The notes beneath the pieces were generated by a model, which saw only the letters and a program-made list of their open reading frames with translations, was not told the DNA's origin and searched no databases. A stretch of 64,000 nucleotides of DNA from contig JBBQER010000001.1 in the NCBI GenBank assembly GCA_038320885.1, forward strand, positions 1-64,000. The letters run 5' to 3'. The DNA comes from JBBQER01 sp038320885 (GTDB lineage Bacteria > Actinomycetota > Acidimicrobiia > IMCC26256 > PALSA-610). The first letter of the stretch is position 1, and the number at the start of each line of letters is the position of its first letter. Of the stretch, positions 18,534 through 27,222 are shown one piece after another. Both the position numbers and the translations under genes were made by a program.

Positions 18534-19802
18534 TCAGTGGTCTTCGATGCCGAACGCGTCGTGGAACGCGTCGAGGCTCGGGGCGATGGTCGCGGTCGGG
18601 CCGGATGTGGAAGCGACTGCTTCGATCGTCTTGAGCCCGTGACCCGTGATGTACACAACCACGCGCTCGTCGGCGCGGATCACACCGCTGGCCGCGAGCT
18701 GCTGCAGCGTCGCGATCGTGACCCCGCCCGCGGTCTCGGCGAAGATCCCTTCGGCGCGGGCGAGCAACTCCATGCCCTCGACGATCTCCCCGTCGGTGAC
18801 CGACGAGAATCCACCGCCGCTCTTGCGCACCGCGTCGAGCGCGAAGTAGCCGTCGGCGGGATTGCCGATCGCCAACGACTTGGCGATCGTGTCGGGCTTC
18901 ACCGGCCGGATCGTGTCGGATGCCTCGATGAACGCGGTGGCGATCGGCGAGCACCCGAGCGCCTGCGCGCCGGACACGCGTACGTTCGGCTCCTCGTCGA
19001 GCAGCCCGACCCGGTGGAGCTCCTGGAAGCCCTTCTGGATCTTGGTGAGCAGCGATCCGCTCGCGGCGGGAACGACCACGTGGTCGGGAACCTGCCAGCC
19101 GAGTTGCTCCGCGGTCTCGAACGCGAGCGTCTTGGAGCCCTCGGCGTAAAAGGGGCGCATGTTGACGTTCACGAACGCCCATTCGTAGATCCCGGCGAGC
19201 TCGGCGCACAGACGATTGACGTCGTCGTAGTTGCCCTCGATCGCGACCACGTTGCCGCCGTAGACCGAGGTGGTGACGACCTTTCCCTGCTCGAGGTTCG
19301 ACGGGATGAACACGTAGCTCCGCAACCCGGCGTGGGCGGCGTGCGCGGCGACGGAGTTTGCGAGGTTGCCGGTCGACGCGCATGCGGCGACCCTGAAGCC
19401 GAACTCGAGCGCCTTGCTCAACGCGATCGAGACCACCCGGTCTTTGAACGAGTTCGTCGGGTTGCGCGTGTCGTTCTTGATCCACACCTCGCCGAGGCCG
19501 AGCTCGGCGGCGAGTCGGTCGGCGCGTACGAGCGGCGTGAAGCCGGTCCCGAGATCGACCGACGGATTGGACGCGACCGGAAGGAGGTCGGCGTAGCGCC
19601 ACAAGCTCGCGGGGCCGGCCGCGATCCGCTCGCGGCTCGTCACGCGGGCGATGGCGTCGTAGTCGTACGCGACTTCGAGCGGTCCGAAGCACCACTCACA
19701 CGTGTAGATCGGTGCGACTGCGAACTCACGCCCGCACTCCCGGCAGCGGAGGCCGAGCACGTTGTTGGATTCGGCGACGGTTTCGTCGCTGACAGGTGAC
19801 AT
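18534..19802 (-). CDS. thrC: Threonine synthase-like PLP enzyme
   Basis: A 422-residue fold-type II PLP enzyme. A four-Cys zinc ribbon opens the protein (Cys20, Cys23, Cys35, Cys38), followed by the phosphate-binding block GTGFTPL and NPTNSFKDR with the PLP-binding Lys120. It should act on O-phosphohomoserine. The classic reaction gives threonine. Two context features argue for another or additional role: a SAM-I riboswitch upstream and a MoaD/ThiS-like carrier downstream. Both are expected of a homocysteine-forming sulfhydrylase using carrier-bound sulfur. The ATG at 19802 follows a GAGGAG ribosome-binding site eight bases upstream. The thrC name reflects homology only. Confidence 0.9.
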   Translation of the reverse strand: MSPVSDETVAESNNVLGLRCRECGREFAVAPIYTCEWCFGPLEVAYDYDAIARVTSRERIAAGPASLWRYADLLPVASNPSVDLGTGFTPLVRADRLAAELGLGEVWIKNDTRNPTNSFKDRVVSIALSKALEFGFRVAACASTGNLANSVAAHAAHAGLRSYVFIPSNLEQGKVVTTSVYGGNVVAIEGNYDDVNRLCAELAGIYEWAFVNVNMRPFYAEGSKTLAFETAEQLGWQVPDHVVVPAASGSLLTKIQKGFQELHRVGLLDEEPNVRVSGAQALGCSPIATAFIEASDTIRPVKPDTIAKSLAIGNPADGYFALDAVRKSGGGFSSVTDGEIVEGMELLARAEGIFAETAGGVTIATLQQLAASGVIRADERVVVYITGHGLKTIEAVASTSGPTATIAPSLDAFHDAFGIEDH

Positions 19803-19873
19803 CAGATGATCTCCTCGCCGGTTGCTCTCGACGCGCTCTCGAGCACCTCGAGCGGGAGACCGCTCTTCGGCAA
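19803..19873 (-). promoter_or_regulatory. Riboswitch expression platform
   Basis: Between the SAM aptamer and the start codon two hairpins overlap by three bases: arms at 19850-19855 and 19860-19865, and arms at 19838-19843 and 19847-19852. They exclude each other. The Shine-Dalgarno GAGGAG lies at 19811-19816. No U-tract is visible, so control is more likely at translation or by a Rho-type mechanism than by an intrinsic terminator. This is inference from structure only. Confidence 0.5.
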
Positions 19874-19988
19874 CTCATCGGTCAGGCATTGGCACCTCGC
19901 TCGAATCACCAGGTCCTCGGGAGAACCGGATGCTTCGTGCTGGTTGCCGCGGCGTCATAGGGCCTGTCCCTCAGCCGCTCTTGATGAG
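19874..19988 (-). promoter_or_regulatory. SAM-I (S-box) riboswitch
   Basis: The minus-strand RNA shows the S-box core in order. CUCAUC (19983-19988) and GAUGAG (19874-19879) close helix P1. Between them lie AAGAGCGG, GAGGGACAGGCCCUAUGA, GCCGCGGCAACC and GGUGCCAAUGCCUG, the invariant SAM-I elements including the P2 kink-turn and the J3/4 segment. This matches SAM-I rather than SAM-IV, whose opening sequence differs. A weak -10-like TATCCT sits just upstream (20006-20011). SAM binding should turn the downstream threonine-synthase-like operon off. Confidence 0.92.
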
Positions 19989-20058
19989 CGCGTATTTCGA
20001 GTCGGAGGATAGCAGGGGTCCCGGCCGGTCCACTCGGGGTTCCCCCTAGGCTGACCTG

Positions 20059-20961
20059 GTGAATCTCGCCGTTCTCCTGGAGGCGAAGCGCTCGCTCGGG
20101 TACGCGATCTCCGTTTGTCTTCCGGCGCGCAACGAGGCCCCGACCATCGGCGCCATCGTGACGAAGGTGCGGGAACGCCTCGTCGACCCGGCCCCGATGA
20201 GCGATGGCGGTCTCGTCGACGAGATCGTCGTCCTCGACGACAACTCGACCGACGCCACCGCCGCGGTCGCCCGGGACGCCGGCGCGACCGTGGTCGCCGA
20301 GCCTGATGTGCTCCCCGAAGCCGTCTCCGGATCGGGCAAGGGCAACGCACTGTGGAAGTCGCTCCACGCGTGCCGCGGCGACCTCGTGTGCTGGCTCGAC
20401 GGTGACCTGCGCAACTTCGACGCCGACACCGTGACGAAGCTCGTCGAGCCGCTGCTGATCGACGGCGGGACGGTGCTCGTGAAGGCGAGCTACGAGCGGT
20501 CGTTCGAAGGTGCGCCGACCGGCGGCGGCCGCGTCACCGAGCTCGTCGCCCGTCCGCTCGTCTCGCTGCTGTTCCCCAAGATCGCCGACATCGTGCAGCC
20601 GCTCGGCGGCGAGTACGCGGCGCGACGCGACGCGCTCGAGGTGCTCCCCTTCGTCGAGGGGTGGGGCGTCGAGCTCGGCCTGCTCATCGACGTCGTCGAC
20701 CGCTTCGGCCGCGACGCGGTCGCGCAGGTCGACCTTGGTACTCGCGAACACCGCAACCGCCCGGTCCGCGAGCTCGCGGCGCAGTCGCTCGCGATCATCG
20801 CGACCGCGTTGCGGCGCGCCGATCTCATGCAGTTCGATGCACCCGCGCTCGAGCTCCTGCGGTACGACCTCGCCGGGAACCTCGACGCGGAGCAGGTCGA
20901 GATACGCGAGCGCCCGCCCCTCGCGACGATCGCGGCGTACCGCGCGCTGCACTCGCGATGA
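20059..20961 (+). CDS. gpgS: Glucosyl-3-phosphoglycerate synthase
   Basis: A 300-residue GT-A glycosyltransferase of family GT81. It transfers glucose from a nucleotide sugar to 3-phosphoglycerate, giving glucosyl-3-phosphoglycerate, a precursor of glucosylglycerate and, in mycobacteria, of methylglucose lipopolysaccharide. Conserved features are VCLPARNEAPTIG at the N-terminus, the DD in VLDDNSTDAT, SGKGNALWKS, and the metal-binding DGD in CWLDGDLRNF. The WGVELGLLID and REHRNRP blocks fit GpgS. The start is GTG at 20059. It converges with the adjacent glycerate kinase without a gap. The cognate phosphatase GpgP is not obvious nearby. Confidence 0.9.
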   Translation: MNLAVLLEAKRSLGYAISVCLPARNEAPTIGAIVTKVRERLVDPAPMSDGGLVDEIVVLDDNSTDATAAVARDAGATVVAEPDVLPEAVSGSGKGNALWKSLHACRGDLVCWLDGDLRNFDADTVTKLVEPLLIDGGTVLVKASYERSFEGAPTGGGRVTELVARPLVSLLFPKIADIVQPLGGEYAARRDALEVLPFVEGWGVELGLLIDVVDRFGRDAVAQVDLGTREHRNRPVRELAAQSLAIIATALRRADLMQFDAPALELLRYDLAGNLDAEQVEIRERPPLATIAAYRALHSR

Positions 20962-22008
20962 TCACAAGGTCGAACGGGCGGACCGGCCGGCCTCGAGGGC
21001 AGCTTCCTCCACCAGCAGCGCCGCGCGGGAGTACGCCTCGCCGGCCTGCCAGACGCGATCGGTGAGCGCGAGCACCTCGACGCCGGCGCGCCCGTCAAGA
21101 GCCGAACGCGCGTCGTCGGTCACCTGACCCGCGATCACGGCGACGCGCGGCACCCCGAGGTCGGCCGCCCATGCCAACACGCCGCCCACGACCTTGCCCT
21201 CGAGGCTCGACGCGTCGAGCTTGCCCTCGCCGGTGACGACAAGGGCAGCACCGTCATAGGCACCTTCGAGCCCGACCGCTTCCGCGACCGCGTCGAACCC
21301 CGGTACGAGTTGCGCGCCGATCGCGGCGAGGCCGCCGGCGAGCCCGCCCGCGGATCCGCCGGAGGTCAGCGCCGTCACGTCGACGCCGGTGCGGGTGCGG
21401 TACTGATCGGCAAGTCGCTGCAGACGGCGCGTGAGCAACGCGACCTGTGCGGGCGACGCGCCCTTCTGCGGCCCGAAACCGGTCGCGGCATCGAGGAACG
21501 CGGACTCGACGTCGCAGGCGACAGTGACCTCGATGCCCTGCAACGACCAGCCGAGCGCCTCGACCGCCGCGAGGCCGCCGTCGGTCGTCGCGCTTCCTCC
21601 GGCCGCGACGATCACCTGCTTGAACCCCTCACGACGCGCGACGGCGATCAGCTCACCGGTGCCGCGGGTGCTCGCACGCAACGGATCGTTGCGACCGGCG
21701 ACCAACGCCAACCCACTCGCACGCGCCATCTCGATGATCGCGATCCCTCCCGGCAACACGCCCCACTCCGCGTCGACCGGATCGCCCAGCGGCCCGGTCA
21801 CGCGCGCGACGCGACGCGAACCACCCTTCGCCGCGAGCAGAGAGTCGAGCGTTCCTTCGCCACCGTCGGCAAGCGGCAGCTCGACGATGTGTTCGAAACC
21901 GGCGCGCCGAAGCCCGGCCGCGATCGCGGCCGCGGCCGCGTCGGCCGGCAACGTGCCCCGGAACTTGTCCGGACAGGCAACTGCATGAAGCGTCGATTCA
22001 TTGGACAC
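20962..22008 (-). CDS. Glycerate kinase (GarK/GlxK family)
   Basis: A 348-residue type-I glycerate kinase that phosphorylates D-glycerate, giving 2-phosphoglycerate in the characterised GarK/GlxK enzymes. Diagnostic blocks are CPDKFRGTLPADAA near the start, PLADGGEGT, GTGELI and VAAGGSATTDGG, with a C-terminal KLDASSLEGKV segment. The start is GTG at 22008. It is divergent from the trehalose synthase TreT and convergent with gpgS, so it is its own transcription unit. Its place beside gpgS suggests recycling of glycerate, perhaps released from glucosylglycerate; this is inference. Confidence 0.94.
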   Translation of the reverse strand: MSNESTLHAVACPDKFRGTLPADAAAAAIAAGLRRAGFEHIVELPLADGGEGTLDSLLAAKGGSRRVARVTGPLGDPVDAEWGVLPGGIAIIEMARASGLALVAGRNDPLRASTRGTGELIAVARREGFKQVIVAAGGSATTDGGLAAVEALGWSLQGIEVTVACDVESAFLDAATGFGPQKGASPAQVALLTRRLQRLADQYRTRTGVDVTALTSGGSAGGLAGGLAAIGAQLVPGFDAVAEAVGLEGAYDGAALVVTGEGKLDASSLEGKVVGGVLAWAADLGVPRVAVIAGQVTDDARSALDGRAGVEVLALTDRVWQAGEAYSRAALLVEEAALEAGRSARSTL

Positions 22009-22057
22009 GTCGAATAGATTGACCGCTTACCCCGCCGTTGTCGCCTCAGGAGGTCCG

Positions 22058-23305
22058 TTGCTCGAACGCGTGCCACTTCTCGACAAGCACCTCGACGACT
22101 ACCAGAACGCGGTGGAACCCGGGACCTTCGAGAGAATTCGGGAGTTGGCGGCACCCCTGGTGGGGAAACGCGTGCTGCACGTGAACGCGACCGCATACGG
22201 AGGTGGCGTCGCCGAGCTCCTCGCGGCCCACGTTGCGCTCTTGCGCGACCTCGGCGTCGAGGCGGAGTGGCAGGTCATCCACGGCAGCGACGAGTTCTTC
22301 GCGGTCACGAAGCAGGTCCACAACGCGCTCCAGGGCGCCGACATCGAGTGGACGAGCGCGATGGAGCACACCTATCTCGAACGGGTGCTCGACAACGCGC
22401 TGCAGCTCGAAGGCGAATGGGATTACGTCGTGATCCACGATCCCCAACCCGCCGCGATGCTCGAGTACGCGCGCAACCAGGGCGTCGCCCACGCGAGCAC
22501 CAAGTGGATATGGCGTTGCCACATCGACCTGACCGATGCCAACGCCTCGGTTTGGAACTTCTTCCAGCCGTTCGTGGAGCAATACGACGCGTCGGTGTGG
22601 ACGATGCCGGAGTTCGTTCCCGCAAGCATGCCGCGCGATCGCGTCATCATCGCCCCGCCGTGCATCGATCCCCTCTCGGTGAAGAACCTCGAGCTGCCGC
22701 GACCCTTCGTGGAGGAGATCACGCGCCAGTACGGCGTCCGACCCCGGGATCCACTCGTCGTGCAGGTGAGTCGCTTCGATCCGTGGAAGGACCCGATCGG
22801 CGTGATCGCGGCGTTCCGCATCCTCCGAGAGGAGTTCCCGACCGCGCAGCTGGTGCTCGCCGGCTCGATGGCGACCGACGACCCGGAAGGCTTCCACTAC
22901 TGGGAGCTGACCGACGAGGCGCGCGCGGGCGATCCCGACATCCACCTCCTGTCGAACATCCAGCAGGTCGGCGCGGTGCAGATCAACGCGTTCCAACGTG
23001 CCGCGGATGTCGTGATGCAGAAGTCGCTGCGCGAAGGATTCGGCCTGACGGTGAGCGAGGGTCTGTGGAAAGGCCGCCCCGTCGTCGGCGGCCGCTGTGG
23101 CGGCATCAAGACGCAGATCGTCGACGGGAAGTACGGCTACCTCGTCGACAGTGTCGAGGAGGCGGCGAAGCGCACGGCCGATCTCCTGCGGAGCCCGACC
23201 GAGGCCGACGCGATGGGCGAAGCCGGGCGCGATCACGTCCGGAGGAATTTTCTGGCGACGCGCGAGCTCGAAGATTGGCTACGACTCTTCGGGGATCTCG
23301 CGTAG
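22058..23305 (+). CDS. treT: Trehalose synthase TreT (GT4 glycosyltransferase)
   Basis: A retaining GT-B glycosyltransferase of family GT4 matching TreT, which joins glucose from a nucleotide sugar to free glucose to give trehalose. The family N-terminus is visible (LLDKHLDDYQ, then VLHVNATAYGGGVAELL), as are HNALQG, the QVSRFDPWKDP nucleotide-binding segment and the EGFGLTVSEGLWKG acidic motif. I placed the start at TTG 22058, four bases after an AGGAGG Shine-Dalgarno. A TTG at 22001 would extend it by 19 residues and overlap the divergent glycerate kinase. It is followed after four bases by the otsA-like gene. Confidence 0.85.
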   Translation: MLERVPLLDKHLDDYQNAVEPGTFERIRELAAPLVGKRVLHVNATAYGGGVAELLAAHVALLRDLGVEAEWQVIHGSDEFFAVTKQVHNALQGADIEWTSAMEHTYLERVLDNALQLEGEWDYVVIHDPQPAAMLEYARNQGVAHASTKWIWRCHIDLTDANASVWNFFQPFVEQYDASVWTMPEFVPASMPRDRVIIAPPCIDPLSVKNLELPRPFVEEITRQYGVRPRDPLVVQVSRFDPWKDPIGVIAAFRILREEFPTAQLVLAGSMATDDPEGFHYWELTDEARAGDPDIHLLSNIQQVGAVQINAFQRAADVVMQKSLREGFGLTVSEGLWKGRPVVGGRCGGIKTQIVDGKYGYLVDSVEEAAKRTADLLRSPTEADAMGEAGRDHVRRNFLATRELEDWLRLFGDLA

Positions 23306-23309
23306 CGGC

Positions 23310-24689
23310 ATGATTGTCGCCTCGCACCGCGGCCCCTACCGCTTCGAGCCGCGAGGTGACGGATCGTTCTCGACGCACCGGTCGGCCGGAGGGGTCGGGA
23401 GCGCGCTGCACGCCGGACTCGACAGCGGCAAGAACGAAGCCACGTGGATCGCGGCCGCGTTCTCCGAGGACGATCGCGAAGCCGCTCGCTCGGGCGCGGC
23501 CGACGAGGGTGATATCGATCTGCGGTTGGTCGGGATCGAACCCGACGTGCACGCGCTGCACTACGACGTCGTCTCGAACGGCGTGTTGTGGTTCCTGTTC
23601 CACGGTCTCTTCGACCGGATTCGCCGGCCGGCGTTCGATCGGCGCTTCCGTGAGGCGTGGGACGGATACACCGCCGTCAACGCGGCATTCGCGGAGGCGA
23701 CTGCGGAGGCGGCGGCTCCCAACGACATCGTGCTCGTTCACGACTACCAACTCGCGCTCGTCGGCGCCCAACTCCGGCGGCTTCGACCCGATCTCCGGAT
23801 CGTGCACTTCACGCACACTCCCTTCTGCGGCCCCGACGACATACGCGTGCTGCCCGACTACGCGGCCGACGCGCTGTGCGCGGCGATGGCAACGAACCCG
23901 GCCGGTTTTCACAGCACGCGCTGGACGCGCGCATACCAGCAGTCGGCGCGAGCCGTGCTCGGCCGGGCCGCGACGATCGCGCCGGGTTTTGCCGCCAGTC
24001 TCGGCCCCGATGTGGCCGCGCTCGAGGCGGTCGCCGCGAGCGACGAGACGCACGAGGCGGCGCGAGCACTCGACGAGGTGGTCGGCGACCGACTCGTGAT
24101 CGCGCGCTGTGACCGGGTGGAGCTCTCGAAGAACATCGTGCGCGGCTTCCTGGCGTACGACCGCCTGCTCGAGGCGCGACCCGGACTGCGCGGTCGAGTC
24201 GTGTTCGTCGCGATGCTCTATCCGTCGCGCCAGGGCCTCGCGTCGTATCTCGCGTACGCGAGTGAGATCGAACAGGTCGTCGCGCGCGTGAACGACCGGT
24301 GGGCGACCCGGGACTGGACACCCATCGCGCTCGACCAGCGCGACGACTTTCCGAGATCCGTGGCCGCGATGCAGCGCTACGACGTTCTGCTGGTGAACCC
24401 GATCAAGGACGGGCTCAACCTCGTCGCGAAGGAGGGACCCGCGGTCAATCGTCGCGACGGTGTCCTCTGCCTGTCGCCGGAGGCCGGTGCCTACGACGAT
24501 CTGCGCAAAGCCGCGCTCCCGATCCATCCGTACGACGTCGAGGCCGCGGCCGGAACCCTCGACCGGGCGCTCGCGATCCCACTCGACGAGCGGGCGACGA
24601 TCGCGGCGCGCCTACGGACCCTGGCCACGGCTCGCAACCCGGTGGGTTGGATCGCCGATCTCGTCGCCCACGCGACTCCGGCGAGCTGA
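23310..24689 (+). CDS. otsA: GT20 trehalose-6-phosphate synthase-like protein
   Basis: A 459-residue GT20 glycosyltransferase. OtsA uses UDP- or GDP-glucose and glucose-6-phosphate to form trehalose-6-phosphate. Conserved elements include VHDYQL (catalytic-region Asp), HTPFCGPDDIRVLP, an Arg/Lys pair in CDRVELSKNIV, and DGLNLVAKE with the essential Asp and Glu. It departs from canonical OtsA: the N-terminal loop is ASHRGPYRF instead of SNRLP, and the acceptor-site LFHY Tyr is Gly (LFHGLFD). Acceptor specificity could therefore differ. The ATG at 23310 follows treT by four bases. otsB converges downstream. Confidence 0.85.
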   Translation: MIVASHRGPYRFEPRGDGSFSTHRSAGGVGSALHAGLDSGKNEATWIAAAFSEDDREAARSGAADEGDIDLRLVGIEPDVHALHYDVVSNGVLWFLFHGLFDRIRRPAFDRRFREAWDGYTAVNAAFAEATAEAAAPNDIVLVHDYQLALVGAQLRRLRPDLRIVHFTHTPFCGPDDIRVLPDYAADALCAAMATNPAGFHSTRWTRAYQQSARAVLGRAATIAPGFAASLGPDVAALEAVAASDETHEAARALDEVVGDRLVIARCDRVELSKNIVRGFLAYDRLLEARPGLRGRVVFVAMLYPSRQGLASYLAYASEIEQVVARVNDRWATRDWTPIALDQRDDFPRSVAAMQRYDVLLVNPIKDGLNLVAKEGPAVNRRDGVLCLSPEAGAYDDLRKAALPIHPYDVEAAAGTLDRALAIPLDERATIAARLRTLATARNPVGWIADLVAHATPAS

Positions 24690-24696
24690 CGCGCGT

Positions 24697-25482
24697 TCAC
24701 GCGCCCCCCACGCGTCGCGCGACCGCGTCGAGGAGAGCGGCCAGGCCCGCCGGTCCGCGGATGAGCCCGTCGACGGCTCCGGGCAGCGTGGCCGGCATCT
24801 CGCTCGACTCCACGCCGATCCGCACCGCGCGGTCGATCCGGCCGTCGGCCTCGGCCCGCCCCAACGCGGCGAACGCCGGCAGATCGCCGGTGTCGTCGCC
24901 GGCGTACGCGCCGATCGCATAACCATCGACGAAGAGATCGATCGCCGTGCCCTTGTCGATCGCGACCGGCGGGCGGAGCTCGACCGCGAAACGCGTCGGC
25001 AGCTCGGCCAGCCCGTACCGCTGGGCGAGATCGGCCGCGACCGCGATCGCGTCTTCGCCGCGGTCCGGCGCCGCCCGCCAGTGCAGCGTCACGCTGACGC
25101 CGGACTTTCGCTCGACATACACGCCGGGAAGCCGCGCGTCGGCCTCGTCGGCCGCGAGGGCGACAGCACCGGCGTACGGAACGACACGAGGATCGACACG
25201 CCGCTGACCGTCCAGGAGCAGCTCCATCCCGTAGAGACCGGCGACGACGAGCCCCGGCACGTCGACGTGACTCGCGAGGAAATCGACAGGACGACCACTC
25301 ACGATCCCGACCCGTCCGACGAGCCCGACGAGCCGACGTAGGGCGTCGATTGCCGCGGGCAGCGCAACCGCCTCGTCGGGCAGATCGACGAACGGCGCAA
25401 GTGAGCCGTCGTAGTCGAGGAGGATCGCCGTCTCGCCCGGGCGCTCGGCGAGCGCGTCGATCATTGCGTCGACATCGAGCAC
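24697..25482 (-). CDS. otsB: Trehalose-6-phosphate phosphatase
   Basis: A 261-residue HAD-superfamily phosphatase that dephosphorylates trehalose-6-phosphate. The nucleophile motif is LDYDGSLAPF, the second motif Ser/Arg is in VSGRPVDFL, the Lys is in the AIDKGTAIDLF region, and the acidic metal-binding motif is AGDDTGDLPAF. The YGMELLLDG block matches the OtsB pattern. It converges on the GT20 gene with a 7-base gap and is divergent from the M20D amidohydrolase, whose start lies 17 bases away. Alternative starts include the second Met (MIDAL). Together with TreT it gives the cell two trehalose routes. Confidence 0.9.
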   Translation of the reverse strand: MLDVDAMIDALAERPGETAILLDYDGSLAPFVDLPDEAVALPAAIDALRRLVGLVGRVGIVSGRPVDFLASHVDVPGLVVAGLYGMELLLDGQRRVDPRVVPYAGAVALAADEADARLPGVYVERKSGVSVTLHWRAAPDRGEDAIAVAADLAQRYGLAELPTRFAVELRPPVAIDKGTAIDLFVDGYAIGAYAGDDTGDLPAFAALGRAEADGRIDRAVRIGVESSEMPATLPGAVDGLIRGPAGLAALLDAVARRVGGA

Positions 25483-25499
25483 GGCGCGACGCTACCTGT

Positions 25500-26657
25500 A
25501 TGTCCCTCACCGCTCTCGATGCCAAGCGGGCGGCGCGTGCCACCGTCGGCTCGAACGAACGCAGCCTCGTCGACCTCAGTCACCGTGTGCACGCGAACCC
25601 GGAATTGAAGTTCGAGGAGACGCGTTCGAGCGCGTGGACCGCGGGGGTGCTCGCCGACGCCGGGCTCACCGTCGATGCGGGAATCTGCGATCTGCCGACG
25701 GCCTTCTCCTGCCGGATCGGCACCGGCTCACTCCACCTCGCGATCTGCGCGGAATACGACGCGCTCCCGGGGATGGGTCACGCGTGCGGCCACAACATCA
25801 TTGCGGCGACCGCAGTCGGCGCCGGGCTCGCGCTCGCGCCGCTCGTCGACGAGCTCGATCTCACCGTGAGCATCATCGGAACACCTGCGGAGGAAGGCGG
25901 GGGCGGCAAGGTCTTCCTGCTCGAACGCGGGGCGTTCGCGGGCGTTCACGCCGCGATGATGGTGCATCCCGCTCCGCTCGAAGATCTCACACCGCGCGTG
26001 AGCGCAGTCGCCCACTTCGGTGTTGCCTACACCGGTCGCCCATCACACGCGTCCGCGGCTCCCGAGCTCGGGATCAACGCGGGGGATGCGATGACCGTCG
26101 CGCAGGTTGCGATCGGATTGCTCCGCCAACACCTCCGCCCGGGCGATCAGGTGCACGGGATCGTCACGAACGGCGGCGACGTGCCCAACGTCGTCCCTGC
26201 GTACGCCGAAGGGCGCTGGATGGTGCGCGCACCGACCATCGCCGACCTGGCCCACATCCGGCCGCGGGTAACCCGGTGCTTCGAGGCCGGCGCAATCGCG
26301 ACCGGCGCCACGCTCGCGATCGAAGATGTGGCGCCCGTGTACTCGCACATGGAGCACGATCACGACATCGTCGCGGCGTACCGCGAGAACGCGCGGACGA
26401 TCGGACGCGTTCCGGACGACGAGCACGACATGACGTTCTCCACCGACATGGGCAACGTCTCGCTCGAGATACCGTCCATCCACCCGTGTATCGGGATCGA
26501 GAGCGCCGGTGCGTACAACCACCAGCCCGAATTCGCGCAGGCGTGCATCAATGCCTCCGCGGACCGCGCCGTGCTCGAAGGATCACTGGCGATGGCGTGG
26601 ACCGCGATCGACCTCGCGACCGGACCGCTTCGGGCGCGCCTCGGCGGAACCGCTTAG
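25500..26657 (+). CDS. M20D family amidohydrolase
   Basis: A 385-residue metallo-amidohydrolase of the M20D branch (AbgA/AbgB, HipO-like, PM20D2). The metal site block AEYDALPGMGHACGHN is diagnostic, with a further Glu-Glu in TPAEEGGGGK. GRPSHASAAPELGINAGDA marks the dimerisation lid. Later His residues occur in VYSHMEHDHD. Such enzymes cleave N-acyl amino acids or p-aminobenzoyl-glutamate. The start is the ATG at 25500, only 17 bases from the divergent otsB start, so the promoters overlap. Its stop overlaps that of the convergent LytR_C gene by four bases. Confidence 0.93.
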   Translation: MSLTALDAKRAARATVGSNERSLVDLSHRVHANPELKFEETRSSAWTAGVLADAGLTVDAGICDLPTAFSCRIGTGSLHLAICAEYDALPGMGHACGHNIIAATAVGAGLALAPLVDELDLTVSIIGTPAEEGGGGKVFLLERGAFAGVHAAMMVHPAPLEDLTPRVSAVAHFGVAYTGRPSHASAAPELGINAGDAMTVAQVAIGLLRQHLRPGDQVHGIVTNGGDVPNVVPAYAEGRWMVRAPTIADLAHIRPRVTRCFEAGAIATGATLAIEDVAPVYSHMEHDHDIVAAYRENARTIGRVPDDEHDMTFSTDMGNVSLEIPSIHPCIGIESAGAYNHQPEFAQACINASADRAVLEGSLAMAWTAIDLATGPLRARLGGTA

Positions 26658-27187
26658 GAACCGACGATGATGACGCAGTCGGTGCCGTCGGTGAACGGCG
26701 GCGCGGGCGTGGGGTACGGCAAGCTGAGCCTGGCGCCGGGAACGCCGGTCGCGAGCGCGGCGCCTTCCCGCTGGAGACCCGCCCGGCAGTACACGGTGTT
26801 CCCGACCTGGCGGTGACCCGACCACGTGCTCGCAGCGTCGATGTTCGTGTAGCCCTTGAGCTTGAGGAGCTGCGAAGTGTGTGCCGCCTCACCCGAAGCC
26901 GCGCCGCCGTTGAGCACGATCAGGTGCACCTGGCTCGGCGATCGCGGTGGAGTCGTGCTTCCGCTGCTGTTCGGGGTGGACCCCTGCGTCTTCGGCTTGG
27001 TGGTGGAAGTGGTCGTCTTGGGGGTCGACGCACCGGCCGTCGGGCCGTTGTCGCCGCGATCTCCGATTTGGAGGAGCACGATGCCGATGATCACCGCAAC
27101 GCCGATGAGCGCCGCTCCGAGGAACGCCGCGTAACCCGCGCCCCGTGCCACATCTCCGCGTCCGCCGCCGCGTGGTTGCCGACTCAT
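26654..27187 (-). CDS. LytR_C domain membrane protein
   Basis: A 177-residue protein with one N-terminal membrane helix (about residues 18-40 of the chosen start), then a Thr/Ser/Pro/Lys-rich extracellular linker and a C-terminal LytR_C-like domain (VLNGGAASGEAAHTSQLLK, DCVIIVG). LytR_C is the domain following LytR-CpsA-Psr domains and is common as a free membrane protein in actinobacteria, often paired with DUF3263 as here. Its biochemical role is not settled; a cell-wall function is likely. I chose the ATG at 27187 because the longer start adds only charged residues. Confidence 0.85.
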   Translation of the reverse strand: MSRQPRGGGRGDVARGAGYAAFLGAALIGVAVIIGIVLLQIGDRGDNGPTAGASTPKTTTSTTKPKTQGSTPNSSGSTTPPRSPSQVHLIVLNGGAASGEAAHTSQLLKLKGYTNIDAASTWSGHRQVGNTVYCRAGLQREGAALATGVPGARLSLPYPTPAPPFTDGTDCVIIVGS

Positions 27188-27222
27188 TCGATCATTCTGC
27201 CCGCTGGACGCCGCTCGGCGCC

